From Candidimonas humi (lineage in GTDB: Bacteria; Pseudomonadota; Gammaproteobacteria; Burkholderiales; Burkholderiaceae_B), in the NCBI RefSeq assembly GCF_019166065.1, contig NZ_JAHTBN010000010.1, forward strand, positions 1-64,000: a stretch of 64,000 bases of DNA, read 5' to 3'. The position numbers and the translations under genes were made by a program. The first letter of the stretch is position 1. Each line of letters starts with the position of its first letter. Positions 15,921 through 25,945 of this stretch are shown here, in pieces. The notes under the pieces are model-generated. The model was not told the origin of the DNA. It was given only the letters and a program-made list of their open reading frames with translations, and made no database searches.

Positions 15921-18900
15921 ATGAACGCCCCACTCGATCCGGCGCTGCAGGCGGCGCTTGCCAAGGCCAGCCTCGACGACAAATACACCATAGAACAAGG
16001 CCGTGCCTACCTGAGCGGCACGCAGGCGCTGGTGCGCCTGCCCATGCTGCAGAAGCTGCGCGACAAGCGGGCCGGGCTGAATACGGCCGGATTCATTTCC
16101 GGCTACCGCGGCTCGCCCCTGGGCGGGCTCGACCTGGCGCTGTGGAAAGCCAAGCAGCACCTGGTGGAAAACGACATCGTGTTCCAGCCGGGGCTGAACG
16201 AAGACCTGGCCGCCACCGCGGTATGGGGCACGCAGCAGGTCTCGCTCTACCCCGACGCCACGCGCGACGGGGTATTCGGCATGTGGTATGGCAAGGGGCC
16301 GGGCGTGGACCGGTCCATGGACGTGCTCAAGCATGCCAATTCGGCCGGCACTGCGCGGCACGGCGGCGTGCTGGTGCTGGCCGGCGACGACCACGCCGCC
16401 AAGTCGTCCACCGTGGCGCACCAGTCCGAGCACGTGTTCCAGGCGGCCGGCCTGCCGGTTCTGTATCCGTCCAATGTGCAGGAATACCTGGATTACGGCC
16501 TGCACGGCTGGGCCATGAGCCGCTATTCGGGCCTGTGGGTCGCCATGAAATGCGTGACCGACGTGGTGGAATCCACGGCCTCGGTGGACATAGACCCGGA
16601 CCGCGCGCAGGTGGTGATCCCGGCGGATTTCGCCCTGCCGCCGGACGGCCTGGGCATACGCTGGCCCGACCCGCCGCTGGCGCAGGAAGCCCGGCTCATG
16701 AACTACAAATGGTATGCCGCGCTGGCTTATGTGCGCGCCAACCGGCTCAACCGCGTCGTCATCGATTCGCCGCGGGCGCGCCTGGGCATCATGACCGCCG
16801 GCAAGGCCTACCTGGACACGCGCCAGGCACTGGCCGACCTGGGCCTGGACGAACGCACCTGTGCGCAGATCGGCATCCGCCTGCTGAAGGTGGGCTGCGT
16901 GTGGCCGCTGAACGCGCAGGACGCGCGCGAGTTCGCTACCGGACTGGAAGAAATCCTGGTGGTCGAGGAAAAGCGCCAGATCCTGGAATACGCGCTCAAG
17001 GAAGAACTGTACAACTGGCGCGACGACGTGCGCCCCAAGGTCTACGGCAAGTTCGACGAAAAGGACAACGCCGGCGGCGAATGGTCGGTGCCGCGCGGCG
17101 ACTGGCTGCTGCCCGCGCAGGGCGAGCTGTCGCCCGCCCTGATCGCCAAGGCCATTGCGCGGCGCCTGGACCGGGCCGCGCTGCCGCCCGAGATCCGCGC
17201 GCGGGTGGCGGCGCGCGTGGCCATCATCGAGGCCAAGGAAAGCGAATTGCGCCGCCCGGCGCCCGCCGCCGAGCGCAAGCCCTGGTTCTGTTCGGGATGC
17301 CCGCACAATACCTCGACGCGCGTGCCCGAGGGCTCGCGCGCCATGGCCGGCATAGGCTGCCACTACATGACCATCTGGATGGACCGCAACACCGAGACCT
17401 TCAGCCACATGGGCGGCGAAGGCGCGGCCTGGATCGGCCAGCAGCCCTTCACCCGCGAGAAGCATGTCTTCGTCAACCTGGGCGACGGCACCTACTTTCA
17501 TTCCGGCATTCTGGCCATACGCGCAGCCGTGGCGGCGCGTTCCAACATTACCTACAAGATTCTGTACAACGACGCGGTGGCCATGACGGGCGGCCAGCCG
17601 GTGGACGGCGTGCTCAAGGTTACCGACGTGATCGCGCAAGTGCATGCCGAGGGCGTGACCCGCATCGTGGTGGTCACCGACGAACCCGAAAAATACCGCG
17701 GCGTGGCGCTGGCGGGCAATGCGCCCGTGCATCATCGCCGCGAACTCGATCGCGTGCAGCGCGAACTGCGCGAGGTCGAGGGCACTACCGTGCTGGTCTA
17801 CGACCAGACCTGCGCCACCGAGAAGCGCCGCCGGCGCAAGCGCGGCGCCTATCCCGACCCGGCGCGGCGCGCCTTCATCAACGACGCGGTGTGCGAAGGC
17901 TGCGGCGACTGCTCCGTCGCCTCCAACTGCCTGTCGGTGGAACCCCTGGAAACGCCGCAAGGCACCAAGCGCAAGATCAACCAGTCGTCCTGCAACAAGG
18001 ATTTTTCCTGTGTGGACGGCTTCTGTCCCAGCTTCGTCACGGCCGAAGGCGCGCAGTTGCGCAAGCCCGGCGGCCCGGCGCAGGCCAAGGGCGCGATGGG
18101 CCCACAGGGCGAAGCCATACCCGAGCCCGAATTGCCGGCGCTGCACAAGGCCTACGGCATATTGGTGACGGGCATAGGCGGCACGGGCGTGGTCACCATA
18201 GGCGGCCTGCTGGGCATGGCGGCTCACCTGGAAAACAAAGGCGTGACGGTGCTCGACATGGCGGGCCTGGCGCAAAAAGGCGGCGCCGTGCTCAGCCACG
18301 TGCAGATCGCCGCCGCGCCGCAGGACATCCATGCCACCCGCATCGCCATGGGCGAGGCCGAGGTGATCATAGGCTGCGACGCCATCGTCTCGACCTCGGC
18401 TGAGGTATTGTCCAAGGTACGCCTGGACGTCACGCGCGCCGCCGTCAACAGCGCCGGGCTGCCCACGGCCGACATCATCCGCAACCCCAAGTGGCAGTAT
18501 CCGGCCGCCGCCACCGAACAAGAACTGAAAGCCGCAATCGGCAGCGGCTGCGACTTCTTCGACGCCGGCGCGCTCGCGCTGAGCCTGCTGGGCGACGCCA
18601 TCTACACCAATCCGCTGATGCTCGGCTATGCCTGGCAGAAAGGCTGGATACCGCTGACGCACGAGAGCCTGCGGCGCGCCATCGAGCTCAACGGCGTCAC
18701 CGCGGACAAGAACCTGGCGGCCTTCGAATGGGGCCGCGCCGCGGCCCACCGGGGCGCCGATTCGATCGCCCCCAAACGCGGCCTTGCGGACGCGGGCGCC
18801 CGCGTCGTAGCCATGCCGGAAACACTGGACGCGCTGATCGAGCGCAATCGCCTGATGCTGACGGCCTACCAGAATGCCGCCTACGCGGCGCGCTATGTCG

Positions 18901-19490
18901 AAGCCGTGGCGCAGGTGCGGCGCCGCGAAACCGGGCTTGCCGGGCAGGCCAGCCTGCCCTTGACGCGCGCAGTGGCGATCAATCTCGCGAAACTGATGGC
19001 CTACAAGGACGAATACGAGGTTGCGCGCCTGTACACGGACCCGGCCTTCATGGACAAGCTGCGTGCGCAGTTCGAAGGCGAGCCCGGCAAGGACTACACG
19101 CTGCGCTTCCACCTGGCCCCGCCGCTGCTGGCCCGCAAGGACGAGGCCGGCCGCCTGGTGAAACGGCCCTACGGGCCCTGGATGATGACGGCCTTCCGCC
19201 TGCTGGCAAGATTCAAGGGCTTGCGCGGCACGGCGCTGGACGTGTTCGGCAAGACCGGGGAACGGCGGCACGAACGGCAACTGGTGCAAGACTATCTGGA
19301 ACTCGCCGCCGAATTCGCGCGCAGCGCCGACGAGCGCAATATGGCCGCGGCCCTGGAGCTGGCCCGCCTGCCCGACGATATCCGCGGCTTCGGCCACGTA
19401 AAGGAACGCAATCTCCAGGCCGCGCAGGCGCGCCGCGCCGACCTGCTGGGCCAGTACCGCGAGCCCGGCCTGCACAGCAAAGCGGCATAA
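15921..19490 (+). CDS. Indolepyruvate ferredoxin oxidoreductase, fused alpha-beta
   Basis: A 1189-residue fusion that oxidatively decarboxylates aryl or branched 2-oxo acids to acyl-CoA, reducing ferredoxin. The start at 15921 follows ACAGGAGACG. The order is an N-terminal pyrimidine-binding domain (SGYRGSPLGGLD), a central ThDP-binding domain (GIGCHYMTIWMDRNT, NLGDGTYFHSG), a ferredoxin-like cysteine cluster from about residue 657 (CEGCGDCS then further Cys), and a gamma-type domain from about 751 (GIGGTGVVTIGG, LDMAGLAQKGGAVLSHVQ). This is the single-chain form known from aerobic proteobacteria. It probably serves aromatic or branched-chain amino acid degradation. Confidence 0.93.
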   Translation: MNAPLDPALQAALAKASLDDKYTIEQGRAYLSGTQALVRLPMLQKLRDKRAGLNTAGFISGYRGSPLGGLDLALWKAKQHLVENDIVFQPGLNEDLAATAVWGTQQVSLYPDATRDGVFGMWYGKGPGVDRSMDVLKHANSAGTARHGGVLVLAGDDHAAKSSTVAHQSEHVFQAAGLPVLYPSNVQEYLDYGLHGWAMSRYSGLWVAMKCVTDVVESTASVDIDPDRAQVVIPADFALPPDGLGIRWPDPPLAQEARLMNYKWYAALAYVRANRLNRVVIDSPRARLGIMTAGKAYLDTRQALADLGLDERTCAQIGIRLLKVGCVWPLNAQDAREFATGLEEILVVEEKRQILEYALKEELYNWRDDVRPKVYGKFDEKDNAGGEWSVPRGDWLLPAQGELSPALIAKAIARRLDRAALPPEIRARVAARVAIIEAKESELRRPAPAAERKPWFCSGCPHNTSTRVPEGSRAMAGIGCHYMTIWMDRNTETFSHMGGEGAAWIGQQPFTREKHVFVNLGDGTYFHSGILAIRAAVAARSNITYKILYNDAVAMTGGQPVDGVLKVTDVIAQVHAEGVTRIVVVTDEPEKYRGVALAGNAPVHHRRELDRVQRELREVEGTTVLVYDQTCATEKRRRRKRGAYPDPARRAFINDAVCEGCGDCSVASNCLSVEPLETPQGTKRKINQSSCNKDFSCVDGFCPSFVTAEGAQLRKPGGPAQAKGAMGPQGEAIPEPELPALHKAYGILVTGIGGTGVVTIGGLLGMAAHLENKGVTVLDMAGLAQKGGAVLSHVQIAAAPQDIHATRIAMGEAEVIIGCDAIVSTSAEVLSKVRLDVTRAAVNSAGLPTADIIRNPKWQYPAAATEQELKAAIGSGCDFFDAGALALSLLGDAIYTNPLMLGYAWQKGWIPLTHESLRRAIELNGVTADKNLAAFEWGRAAAHRGADSIAPKRGLADAGARVVAMPETLDALIERNRLMLTAYQNAAYAARYVEAVAQVRRRETGLAGQASLPLTRAVAINLAKLMAYKDEYEVARLYTDPAFMDKLRAQFEGEPGKDYTLRFHLAPPLLARKDEAGRLVKRPYGPWMMTAFRLLARFKGLRGTALDVFGKTGERRHERQLVQDYLELAAEFARSADERNMAAALELARLPDDIRGFGHVKERNLQAAQARRADLLGQYREPGLHSKAA

Positions 19491-19509
19491 GACCTGCCGC
19501 CTTGCTGCG

Positions 19510-19535
19510 CCCGCGCCGGGCCGCCCCGGCGCGGG
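19510..19535 (+). terminator. Hairpin after the indolepyruvate oxidoreductase
   Basis: CCCGCGCCGGG and CCCGGCGCGGG form a perfect 11-bp stem with a 4-nt loop, 20 bp after the stop codon. No T tract follows immediately, so it may be a strong pause or processing hairpin rather than a textbook terminator. Confidence 0.5.
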
Positions 19536-19715
19536 CGGCCCGGATATAGACATCTTCGTAGCTTTGTCTTACTATGTTTTACACATCCAGCTTGCGTTTA
19601 TTACGCTATACGTGACGCGCCTGATTCTTACGACCGCTACGCCGCTGCATTCCTAACAGAGGGATCGCTTCGCGCACCGACAAGAGGCCCCCTCATCCAC
19701 ACCTAGGAGGCCGGT

Positions 19716-21194
19716 ATGTCAATCACCCCCCATGTAAACACCCCCGCCGATGCTGCCGACGGCGGCCCCGCGCCGGACGTTTCCCGGCGCAGGCTGCTGC
19801 AAGCCGCCGGTGCCGCCGGGCTGGCCGCCATCGCGGCGCCCCTGTTCCCCTTGGGCACCGCCCGCGCCGCCGAGCGCAGCCTCAAGATCCTGCAATGGAG
19901 CCACTTCGTACCCAGCTACGACAAATGGTTCGACCAGTTCGCCAAGGATTGGGGCGAGAAAAACAGCGTCAAGGTCAGCGTCGACCACATCAGCATCGCC
20001 GACCTGGTCACCACCACGTCTTCTGAAGTATCTGCGAATTCCGGCCACGACCTGATCGAGTTGGGGTCCGAGGCCGCCGCGTTCACGCCCAGCGTCCTGG
20101 ACATGGCGGACATCAACCAGGAAATCGCCAAAAGCTGCGGGCCGGAGTTCTATGCGTCCAAGCGCGTTTCCTACAACCCGGTGGTCAAGACCTGGTACAG
20201 CTTCTGCCACGGCTGGACCATAGACTGCGGCGATTACCGCCAGTCCCTGTGGGCCAAGGCGGGCAAGCCCTACGGGCCGGACACCTGGGCCGACGTCCTG
20301 GCCGCCGGCACCGAGATCATGCAGAAACAAGGCATCCCCGTCGGTATCGGCATGTCGCAGGAGATCGATTCCAATATGGTGGCGCGCGCCGTCATGTGGG
20401 CTTGGGACACTTATATACAGGACGAATGGGACGACGTGGTCCTGGACCAGGGCGTCTTCAAGCGGCGCGCCGTCGAGGCCGTGAAGTACATGACCGAGCT
20501 GTTCCACAAGGCCATGACGCCCGAGATATTCTCGTGGAACGCCGCGTCCAACAACCAAGCGCTGATCGCCGGCAAGGCTTCGTATATCGTCAATTCGATT
20601 TCGGCCTACCGCTCGGCGCAGGATACCAAGCCCGACATCGCCAAGGATGTCTTTTTCACCGGCCCGCTGGCCGGCCCCAACGGCACGCGCTGGGCCAATG
20701 TGCACGTGCTCTACAACTACATCATTCCGAAATTCGCCAAGGCCCGAGAGGACACGGCCAAGCAGTTCATCAAATACCTGGCCGAGAATTACGACCAGGC
20801 CATGTACAACAGCAAGCTCTACAACTCGCCCAGTTTCTTCGATACGGCCGTTCCCAAGGGGAATCGCGGATACGCGGCCATCGCGGGCGCGACGCGCCTG
20901 CTGGACCTGAACAATGCCTGGTTCGCCGATGACCCGTTCCGCCTGCAGGGCGAGGCCCACGGCAAGCTCAAGCCCTTGCTGGGCGCCACCAGTTGGACGA
21001 CCAACCTGGGCCACCCCGGCTATTCGAACCCGGCCGCCGGCGAAGTCTTCAACACCTTCGTGCTGCCCAATATGATGGCCAAGGCGGCACGCGGCAGCCT
21101 CACGCCCGAGGCCGCCGTCGAAGATGCCGCGCGCCAGATCCGCCACATCTACGAAGGCTGGCGCAAGCGCGGCCTGATCGGCGGGAAGGCCTGA
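19716..21194 (+). CDS. ABC transporter extracellular solute-binding protein (Tat-exported)
   Basis: A 492-residue family-1-type binding protein for a sugar, polyol or similar ligand. It has a twin-arginine signal (SRRRLLQ at about 23-29, a hydrophobic stretch, then TARA-AERS), so it is probably folded before export. LKILQWSHFVPSYDKWFDQF opens the mature protein. AGGAGG precedes the ATG. It is the first gene of a four-gene ABC operon (binding protein, ATPase, two permeases) encoded in order on the plus strand. The long linker and residues such as SWTTNLGHPGYSNPA are typical of the larger UgpB/MalE-like members. Ligand not determinable. Confidence 0.9.
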   Translation: MSITPHVNTPADAADGGPAPDVSRRRLLQAAGAAGLAAIAAPLFPLGTARAAERSLKILQWSHFVPSYDKWFDQFAKDWGEKNSVKVSVDHISIADLVTTTSSEVSANSGHDLIELGSEAAAFTPSVLDMADINQEIAKSCGPEFYASKRVSYNPVVKTWYSFCHGWTIDCGDYRQSLWAKAGKPYGPDTWADVLAAGTEIMQKQGIPVGIGMSQEIDSNMVARAVMWAWDTYIQDEWDDVVLDQGVFKRRAVEAVKYMTELFHKAMTPEIFSWNAASNNQALIAGKASYIVNSISAYRSAQDTKPDIAKDVFFTGPLAGPNGTRWANVHVLYNYIIPKFAKAREDTAKQFIKYLAENYDQAMYNSKLYNSPSFFDTAVPKGNRGYAAIAGATRLLDLNNAWFADDPFRLQGEAHGKLKPLLGATSWTTNLGHPGYSNPAAGEVFNTFVLPNMMAKAARGSLTPEAAVEDAARQIRHIYEGWRKRGLIGGKA

Positions 21195-21297
21195 TCGCGC
21201 CGGCACGCGTGGGCCGGGCATCGGCGCCCGGCCCGCAACCGGCCCGTCCCTCTTCGAGCGCCCGGCGGGGGCGGGCCATCATTCCAGGAGCACGATC

Positions 21298-22344
21298 TTG
21301 GCGAGCCTGAGCATCAAGGATCTTTGCACCTACTACGACGGCCGCGGCAAGACCGGCCGCGTAAAGGCCGTCGACGGCATCGACCTGGATGTCGAGGACG
21401 GCGAGTTCGTCGTGCTGCTGGGCGCCTCGGGCTCGGGCAAGACCACGCTCATGCGAACCATCGCCGGGCTCGAGCGCCCCAGCAGCGGCGAGATCTATAT
21501 CGGCGGGAAACTGGCCAACGACCTGCCTCCCAAGGCGCGCAATATTTCCATGGTGTTCCAGAGCTACGCGCTCTACCCGCACAAGACAGTAGCCAGGAAT
21601 ATTTCCTTTCCGCTGGAAACCGCCCGGATGCCGGCGCCCGAGATCCAGAAAAGAGTCGCATGGGCCGCCGAACTCTTCGGCATCGGCCACCTGCTGGCCC
21701 GCAAGCCTCGTGAACTTTCGGGCGGCGAGCGCCAGCGCGTCGCGCTGGCCCGCGCCATGGTGCGCTCGCCCAGCCTGTTCCTGATGGACGAACCCTTGTC
21801 CAACCTGGACGCCAAGCTGCGCCATGCGGCAAGGCGCGAATTCAAGCGCCTGCACCAAGAGACCGGCGTGACCACTATCTACGTCACGCACGACCAGGTA
21901 GAAGCCATGGGCCTGGGCCACCGCGTGGCCGTCATGAACTTCGGCAAGATCCAGCAGATCGGCACCCCGCACGAGATCTACCACGAGCCCGGCAATACCT
22001 TCGTGGCCCAGTTCATGGGCTCGCCTCCCATGAACCTGCTGCCCGATGGCGACAATCTCATAGGATTCCATCCCGAACACTGTTTCCTGGACGCGCAGGC
22101 GCCGCCGGCGCCGGACTCCTATCGCCTCACGCTGCATGTCCAGCAGGTCGAAGAGCTGGGCGCGGACGCACTGGTCTATGGCACCGTGGGCCGGGACACC
22201 CGCAGCGACGTCATCGTCAAGCTGCCCGAGCGCGACGCGCACCGCGTCGCGGCCGGCCAGGACTGCAACTTCCATGTACCCAGGCATTTGCTCAAGCGTT
22301 TCGACGCGAAGACCGGCCTGCGCAACGACCGGACAGGGGCCTGA
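21298..22344 (+). CDS. ABC transporter ATP-binding protein (UgpC/MalK type)
   Basis: Cytoplasmic ATPase energising the adjacent importer. The 348 residues show Walker A GASGSGKTT at about 42-50, the Q-loop in VFQSYALYPH, the signature LSGGERQRVALARAM, Walker B LFLMDEPLSNLD, and the switch His in YVTHDQVEAM. A TOBE-like regulatory domain follows. Translation starts at TTG (21298-21300); CCAGGAG at a 7-nt spacing supports it, and the N-terminus aligns with the family (SLSIKDLCTYYDG). The next gene starts 1 bp after the stop. Confidence 0.93.
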   Translation: MASLSIKDLCTYYDGRGKTGRVKAVDGIDLDVEDGEFVVLLGASGSGKTTLMRTIAGLERPSSGEIYIGGKLANDLPPKARNISMVFQSYALYPHKTVARNISFPLETARMPAPEIQKRVAWAAELFGIGHLLARKPRELSGGERQRVALARAMVRSPSLFLMDEPLSNLDAKLRHAARREFKRLHQETGVTTIYVTHDQVEAMGLGHRVAVMNFGKIQQIGTPHEIYHEPGNTFVAQFMGSPPMNLLPDGDNLIGFHPEHCFLDAQAPPAPDSYRLTLHVQQVEELGADALVYGTVGRDTRSDVIVKLPERDAHRVAAGQDCNFHVPRHLLKRFDAKTGLRNDRTGA

Positions 22345-22345
22345 C

Positions 22346-23281
22346 ATGGCGAGCAGCACCGCGCGGCATGCCGGCCTCGGCCAAGGGGGCCGGGACACGC
22401 TGCTGGCCATGGGCATGGTGCTGCCGGCGATCCTGTATATCGTCCTGCTGCTGGGCGTGCCCATCGTGCTGGCCCTGTACTACAGCCTGAGCGACATCAC
22501 CACCGGCGGGTCGGCCGTGCATTTCGTGGGCCTGGAAAATTTCACGGCGCTGCTGCAGGACCCGGATTTCATCGGCGCGGTGCAAAACACGCTGGTCATC
22601 ACCATCGCCACGCTGATCGGCACCCTCGTCCTGGCTGTCGTCCAGGCCGAGCTGCTGGCCCGCGACTTCCGCGGCAAGTGGCTGGTGCGCTTTCTGATCC
22701 TGCTGCCCTGGACGGCGCCGGCATCGCTCAGCGTGATCGGCTGGCTGTGGATGCTGGATTCCACGTTCAGCCCCTACGACTGGCTGCTGCGCCAGCTCGG
22801 CCTGCTGGGCCACCCGGGCGACCTGTTCGGCCCGTTTTCCAATATGTACTGGCTGGGCCGCGCGGGACTGGCCACATTCTCGATCATTATGGTCAACGTC
22901 TGGCGCATGCTGCCGCTGGCCACGGTCATCATCCTGGCGGGGCTCAACGGCATGCCGCGCGACATCTACGAACAGGCCCAGATCGACGGCGCCGGCTATT
23001 TCCGGCGCCTGTTCCACGTGGTGTTCCCTATCCTGTATCCCGTGTTCGGCGTGTCCATCCTGTTCACCTTCGTCTTTACTTTCACCGATATCGTGACCGT
23101 CTACATCCTGACCCGGGGCGGGCCGGCAAACAGCACCCAGGTGCTGACCACGCTGGCCTTCTTCACCGGGGTACAGGGCGGCTCGCTCGGACAGGGCGCG
23201 GCCATCGCGCTGTTCCTGCTGCCCGTCCTGGCCGCCGTGTCCATCGTCATACTGGCGTTCATACGCCGCCGGGAGATCTGA
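22346..23281 (+). CDS. ABC transporter permease (MalF/UgpA type)
   Basis: An inner-membrane permease with about six transmembrane segments in 311 residues. The start at 22346 is one base after the ATPase stop; an upstream open frame only overlaps the ATPase. The EAA loop that docks the ATPase is EQAQIDGAGYFRRLFHVVFP at about 211-230. The N-terminal hydrophobic LPAILYIVLLLGVPIVLALYY and the conserved P-loop region match sugar-importer permeases. It pairs with the following permease as a heterodimer. Confidence 0.92.
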   Translation: MASSTARHAGLGQGGRDTLLAMGMVLPAILYIVLLLGVPIVLALYYSLSDITTGGSAVHFVGLENFTALLQDPDFIGAVQNTLVITIATLIGTLVLAVVQAELLARDFRGKWLVRFLILLPWTAPASLSVIGWLWMLDSTFSPYDWLLRQLGLLGHPGDLFGPFSNMYWLGRAGLATFSIIMVNVWRMLPLATVIILAGLNGMPRDIYEQAQIDGAGYFRRLFHVVFPILYPVFGVSILFTFVFTFTDIVTVYILTRGGPANSTQVLTTLAFFTGVQGGSLGQGAAIALFLLPVLAAVSIVILAFIRRREI

Positions 23282-23282
23282 C

Positions 23283-24128
23283 ATGAGCCGCAAGACCAGG
23301 CGGCTGGGCCTGCGCGGCGGGCTCTATCTGGGCGTCTGCCTGTTCACGCTGTTCTCGGCCCTGCCGTTCTATGTGATGCTGATCACGACGTTCAAGAGCC
23401 AGGCCGACATCTTCTCGCCCGCAAACAATCCGTTCTGGTATACCGATGCGCCCACGCTCGCCAATATCCAGCTGCTTTTCCTGCATACGCAATTCGTGCG
23501 CTGGCTGCTCAATACGGCGTTCGTCGGCGTGGCGGTGGTCCTCATCACCCTGGCCCTGTCGATCCCCGCCGCCTATGCGCTGGCGCGCATCGCGGGCGGC
23601 TGGGGCGAAACCCTGGGCATAGGCATTTTTCTCAGCTACCTGGTGCCGCCCACGCTGCTGTTCATCCCGTTTTCCAAGGTCATCGCCTTCCTGGGGCTGC
23701 AGAACTCGCTCTGGTCGCTGGTCCTGGCCTATCCCACCTTCACCATCCCCTTCTGTACCTGGCTGCTGATGGGCTTCTTCAAGGGCATACCCATAGATAT
23801 CGAAGAGCAGGCCATGATAGACGGCCAGGGTCGCCTGGGCGCCTTCATCCACGCGGTATTGCCCCTGGCGGTTCCAGGGATACTCACCGTCGTCGTCTTC
23901 GCCTTCACGCTTTCGACCAGCGAATTCATCTATGCCCTGGCATTCGTGACCAATTCCACGCAAAAGACCATCAGCATCGCGGTGCCCACGGACCTGATAC
24001 GCGGCGACGTCTACCACTGGGGGCCGCTGCTGGCCGGCGCGCTGATAGCCAGCGCGCCGGTGGCGGTGCTGTACACGTTCTTCATCGACCAACTGGTGGC
24101 GGGGCTGACGGCCGTGGCGAAGGATTGA
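23283..24128 (+). CDS. ABC transporter permease (MalG/UgpE type)
   Basis: Second inner-membrane permease of the importer, 281 residues with about six transmembrane helices. It begins one base after the first permease ends. The EAA loop is EQAMIDGQGRLGAFIHAVLP in the C-terminal half. PFYVMLITTFKSQADIF after the first helix is the usual MalG-type sequence. It completes the binding protein-ATPase-permease-permease operon. Confidence 0.92.
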   Translation: MSRKTRRLGLRGGLYLGVCLFTLFSALPFYVMLITTFKSQADIFSPANNPFWYTDAPTLANIQLLFLHTQFVRWLLNTAFVGVAVVLITLALSIPAAYALARIAGGWGETLGIGIFLSYLVPPTLLFIPFSKVIAFLGLQNSLWSLVLAYPTFTIPFCTWLLMGFFKGIPIDIEEQAMIDGQGRLGAFIHAVLPLAVPGILTVVVFAFTLSTSEFIYALAFVTNSTQKTISIAVPTDLIRGDVYHWGPLLAGALIASAPVAVLYTFFIDQLVAGLTAVAKD

Positions 24129-24158
24129 GCTCCGCCTGCCCGATTCGGTGAAAAGTCC

Positions 24159-24185
24159 TTAATGTCCGGCCGCGCATGCCGTTAA
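24159..24185 (+). promoter_or_regulatory. Possible flagellar sigma-28 (FliA) promoter for the chemoreceptor
   Basis: TTAA (24159-24162), a 15-bp spacer and GCCGTTAA (24178-24185) resemble TAAA-N15-GCCGATAA with two mismatches. It is placed 58 bp before the chemoreceptor start codon. Downstream, CTGCCGC and GCGGCAG (24201-24223) form a leader hairpin. Confidence 0.4.
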
Positions 24186-24242
24186 ACCGCCTAGGGGCCG
24201 CTGCCGCCAATTTCTTGCGGCAGGCCGTATGCGGGGCGTAAC

Positions 24243-25880
24243 GTGAACAATTCAAGAATCAGTACCCGGCTTGCCGCAAGCTTCGGCTTCGTGCTGCTGC
24301 TCATCCTCATCCTGGCCGGAGTCGGCATATGGCGCATGGAAACGGCCAGCGCCTTCATGAAGAACATCATCCAGGTGCGCTTCGGCACCGAGCGCGCGAT
24401 GACCGAATGGAACAAGCTGACCTCGATGAACGCCCTGCGCACCATCGCCGCCGCCAAGGCCGGCAATGCGCAGACCGAGGCCTACTTCAAAGACCAGATG
24501 CAAGCCACCAGCGTGCGCATCTCCGAACTGCAGAAGCAGGTGACCTCGCGCATCACCGATCCCGGCGCCAAGACCATGCTGGCCGCCGTGGGGCAGAAAC
24601 GCGCCGCCTATGTCGGGGCGCGTGCCGCCGCCATGAAAGCCAAATCGGCCGGCGACCTGGACGCGGCCAGGCAATTCTTCGACAAAGACATGACCGGCTA
24701 CCTGGAGGCCTATGTGGGCAGCGTGGACGCGCTGCTCGCCTACGAGAAGCGCCTGATCGACAAGAACATGCAGGAGCAGCTCTCGGACAACCGCGCCGGC
24801 ATGCTGCTGGTAGCGGGCGTAGCGGCCCTGGCCATACTGGCCGGCCTGATCTTCGCCTGGCTGATCACCCGATCCATCGTGAGGCCGCTGCGCCGGGCCG
24901 TCGGGCTCGCGCAAACCGTCTCGTCGCGCGATCTCAGCGCGACGATCGAAGACGGAGGCCGGGACGAAACCGGGCAGTTGCTGAGCGCGCTCAAGCAGAT
25001 GAACGAGAGCCTGACCAGCGTGGTGCAAGAAGTGCGCAGCGGCGCCGACGCCATTGCCGGCGCATCCGGGCAGATCGCCGCCGGCAATGCCGACCTGTCT
25101 TCGCGCACTGAAGAACAGGCCAGTTCCCTGGCCGAGACGGCCGCCACCATGGAACAACTGACGGCCACGGTCAGGCAGAACTCCGACAACGCACAGCAGG
25201 CCAGCCACCTGGCCGTATCGGCGGCCGAGGTGGCCGTCAAGGGCGGCGAGGCCGTGTCGCGGGTGGTGCGGGCCATGGGTGCTATAGACGATTCCGCCCA
25301 CAAGGTCGCGGACATCATAGGCGTCATCGACAGCATCGCGTTCCAGACCAATATCCTGGCCCTGAATGCCGCGGTAGAAGCCGCCCGCGCCGGCGAACAA
25401 GGCCGCGGCTTTGCCGTGGTCGCCACCGAAGTGCGGGCGCTGGCGCAGCGCAGCGCCGCGGCGGCCAAGGAAATCAAGGCGCTGATCGACTTGTCGGTGT
25501 CTTCTACCGCCGAGGGCAATGCCCTGGTGGCGGAGGCAGGCACGGCCATGTCCGAGACCGTGGACAGCATCCAGCGGGTGACGTCCATCGTGGGGGAAAT
25601 CTCCTCGGCCAGCCGCGAACAGGCTGTCGGCATCGAGCAAGTGCACCGGGCGCTGGAACAAATGGATCAAGTCACGCAGCAGAACGCGGCGCTGGTGGAG
25701 CAGGCCTCGGCAGCCTCGGGCAGCTTGCGGGAACAGGCCTCCGGCCTGGCATCCCTGATGGCGACATTCAAGCTGGCATCGGCCCCGAAGCTACGCCAGG
25801 CTGCATATGCCGAAAGCCCGGCGCCGGCCGCCGAATTGCCGCGCCCGCCGTCCCTGGCGCTCGCTTCGCCGACGATGTAG
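24243..25880 (+). CDS. Methyl-accepting chemotaxis protein
   Basis: A 545-residue chemoreceptor. Transmembrane segment 1 spans about 10-31. A helical periplasmic sensor (31-188, four-helix-bundle type) follows, then transmembrane 2 at about 189-211, a HAMP domain ([15 protein letters not shown]), and a long cytoplasmic coiled coil with the conserved hairpin [20 protein letters not shown] and [18 protein letters not shown]. The start is GTG at 24243 with a weak GGGGCG Shine-Dalgarno. There is no NWETF-like C-terminal pentapeptide for CheR/CheB docking, so adaptation may depend on other receptors. It follows an ABC importer operon, but a functional link is unproven. Confidence 0.93.
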   Translation: MNNSRISTRLAASFGFVLLLILILAGVGIWRMETASAFMKNIIQVRFGTERAMTEWNKLTSMNALRTIAAAKAGNAQTEAYFKDQMQATSVRISELQKQVTSRITDPGAKTMLAAVGQKRAAYVGARAAAMKAKSAGDLDAARQFFDKDMTGYLEAYVGSVDALLAYEKRLIDKNMQEQLSDNRAGMLLVAGVAALAILAGLIFAWLITRSIVRPLRRAVGLAQTVSSRDLSATIEDGGRDETGQLLSALKQMNESLTSVVQEVRSGADAIAGASGQIAAGNADLSSRTEEQASSLAETAATMEQLTATVRQNSDNAQQASHLAVSAAEVAVKGGEAVSRVVRAMGAIDDSAHKVADIIGVIDSIAFQTNILALNAAVEAARAGEQGRGFAVVATEVRALAQRSAAAAKEIKALIDLSVSSTAEGNALVAEAGTAMSETVDSIQRVTSIVGEISSASREQAVGIEQVHRALEQMDQVTQQNAALVEQASAASGSLREQASGLASLMATFKLASAPKLRQAAYAESPAPAAELPRPPSLALASPTM

Positions 25881-25945
25881 ATATAGTCTCGCGCCGGCAC
25901 GACGCAATACACAGCACGGCGGCAAATATTCGCGCCAGGCTTGCC

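Noticed and set aside
15705-19553. 1282-codon minus-strand open frame opposite the indolepyruvate oxidoreductase
   Set aside because: Antisense shadow of a high-GC gene; the plus strand has intact catalytic and Fe-S motifs.
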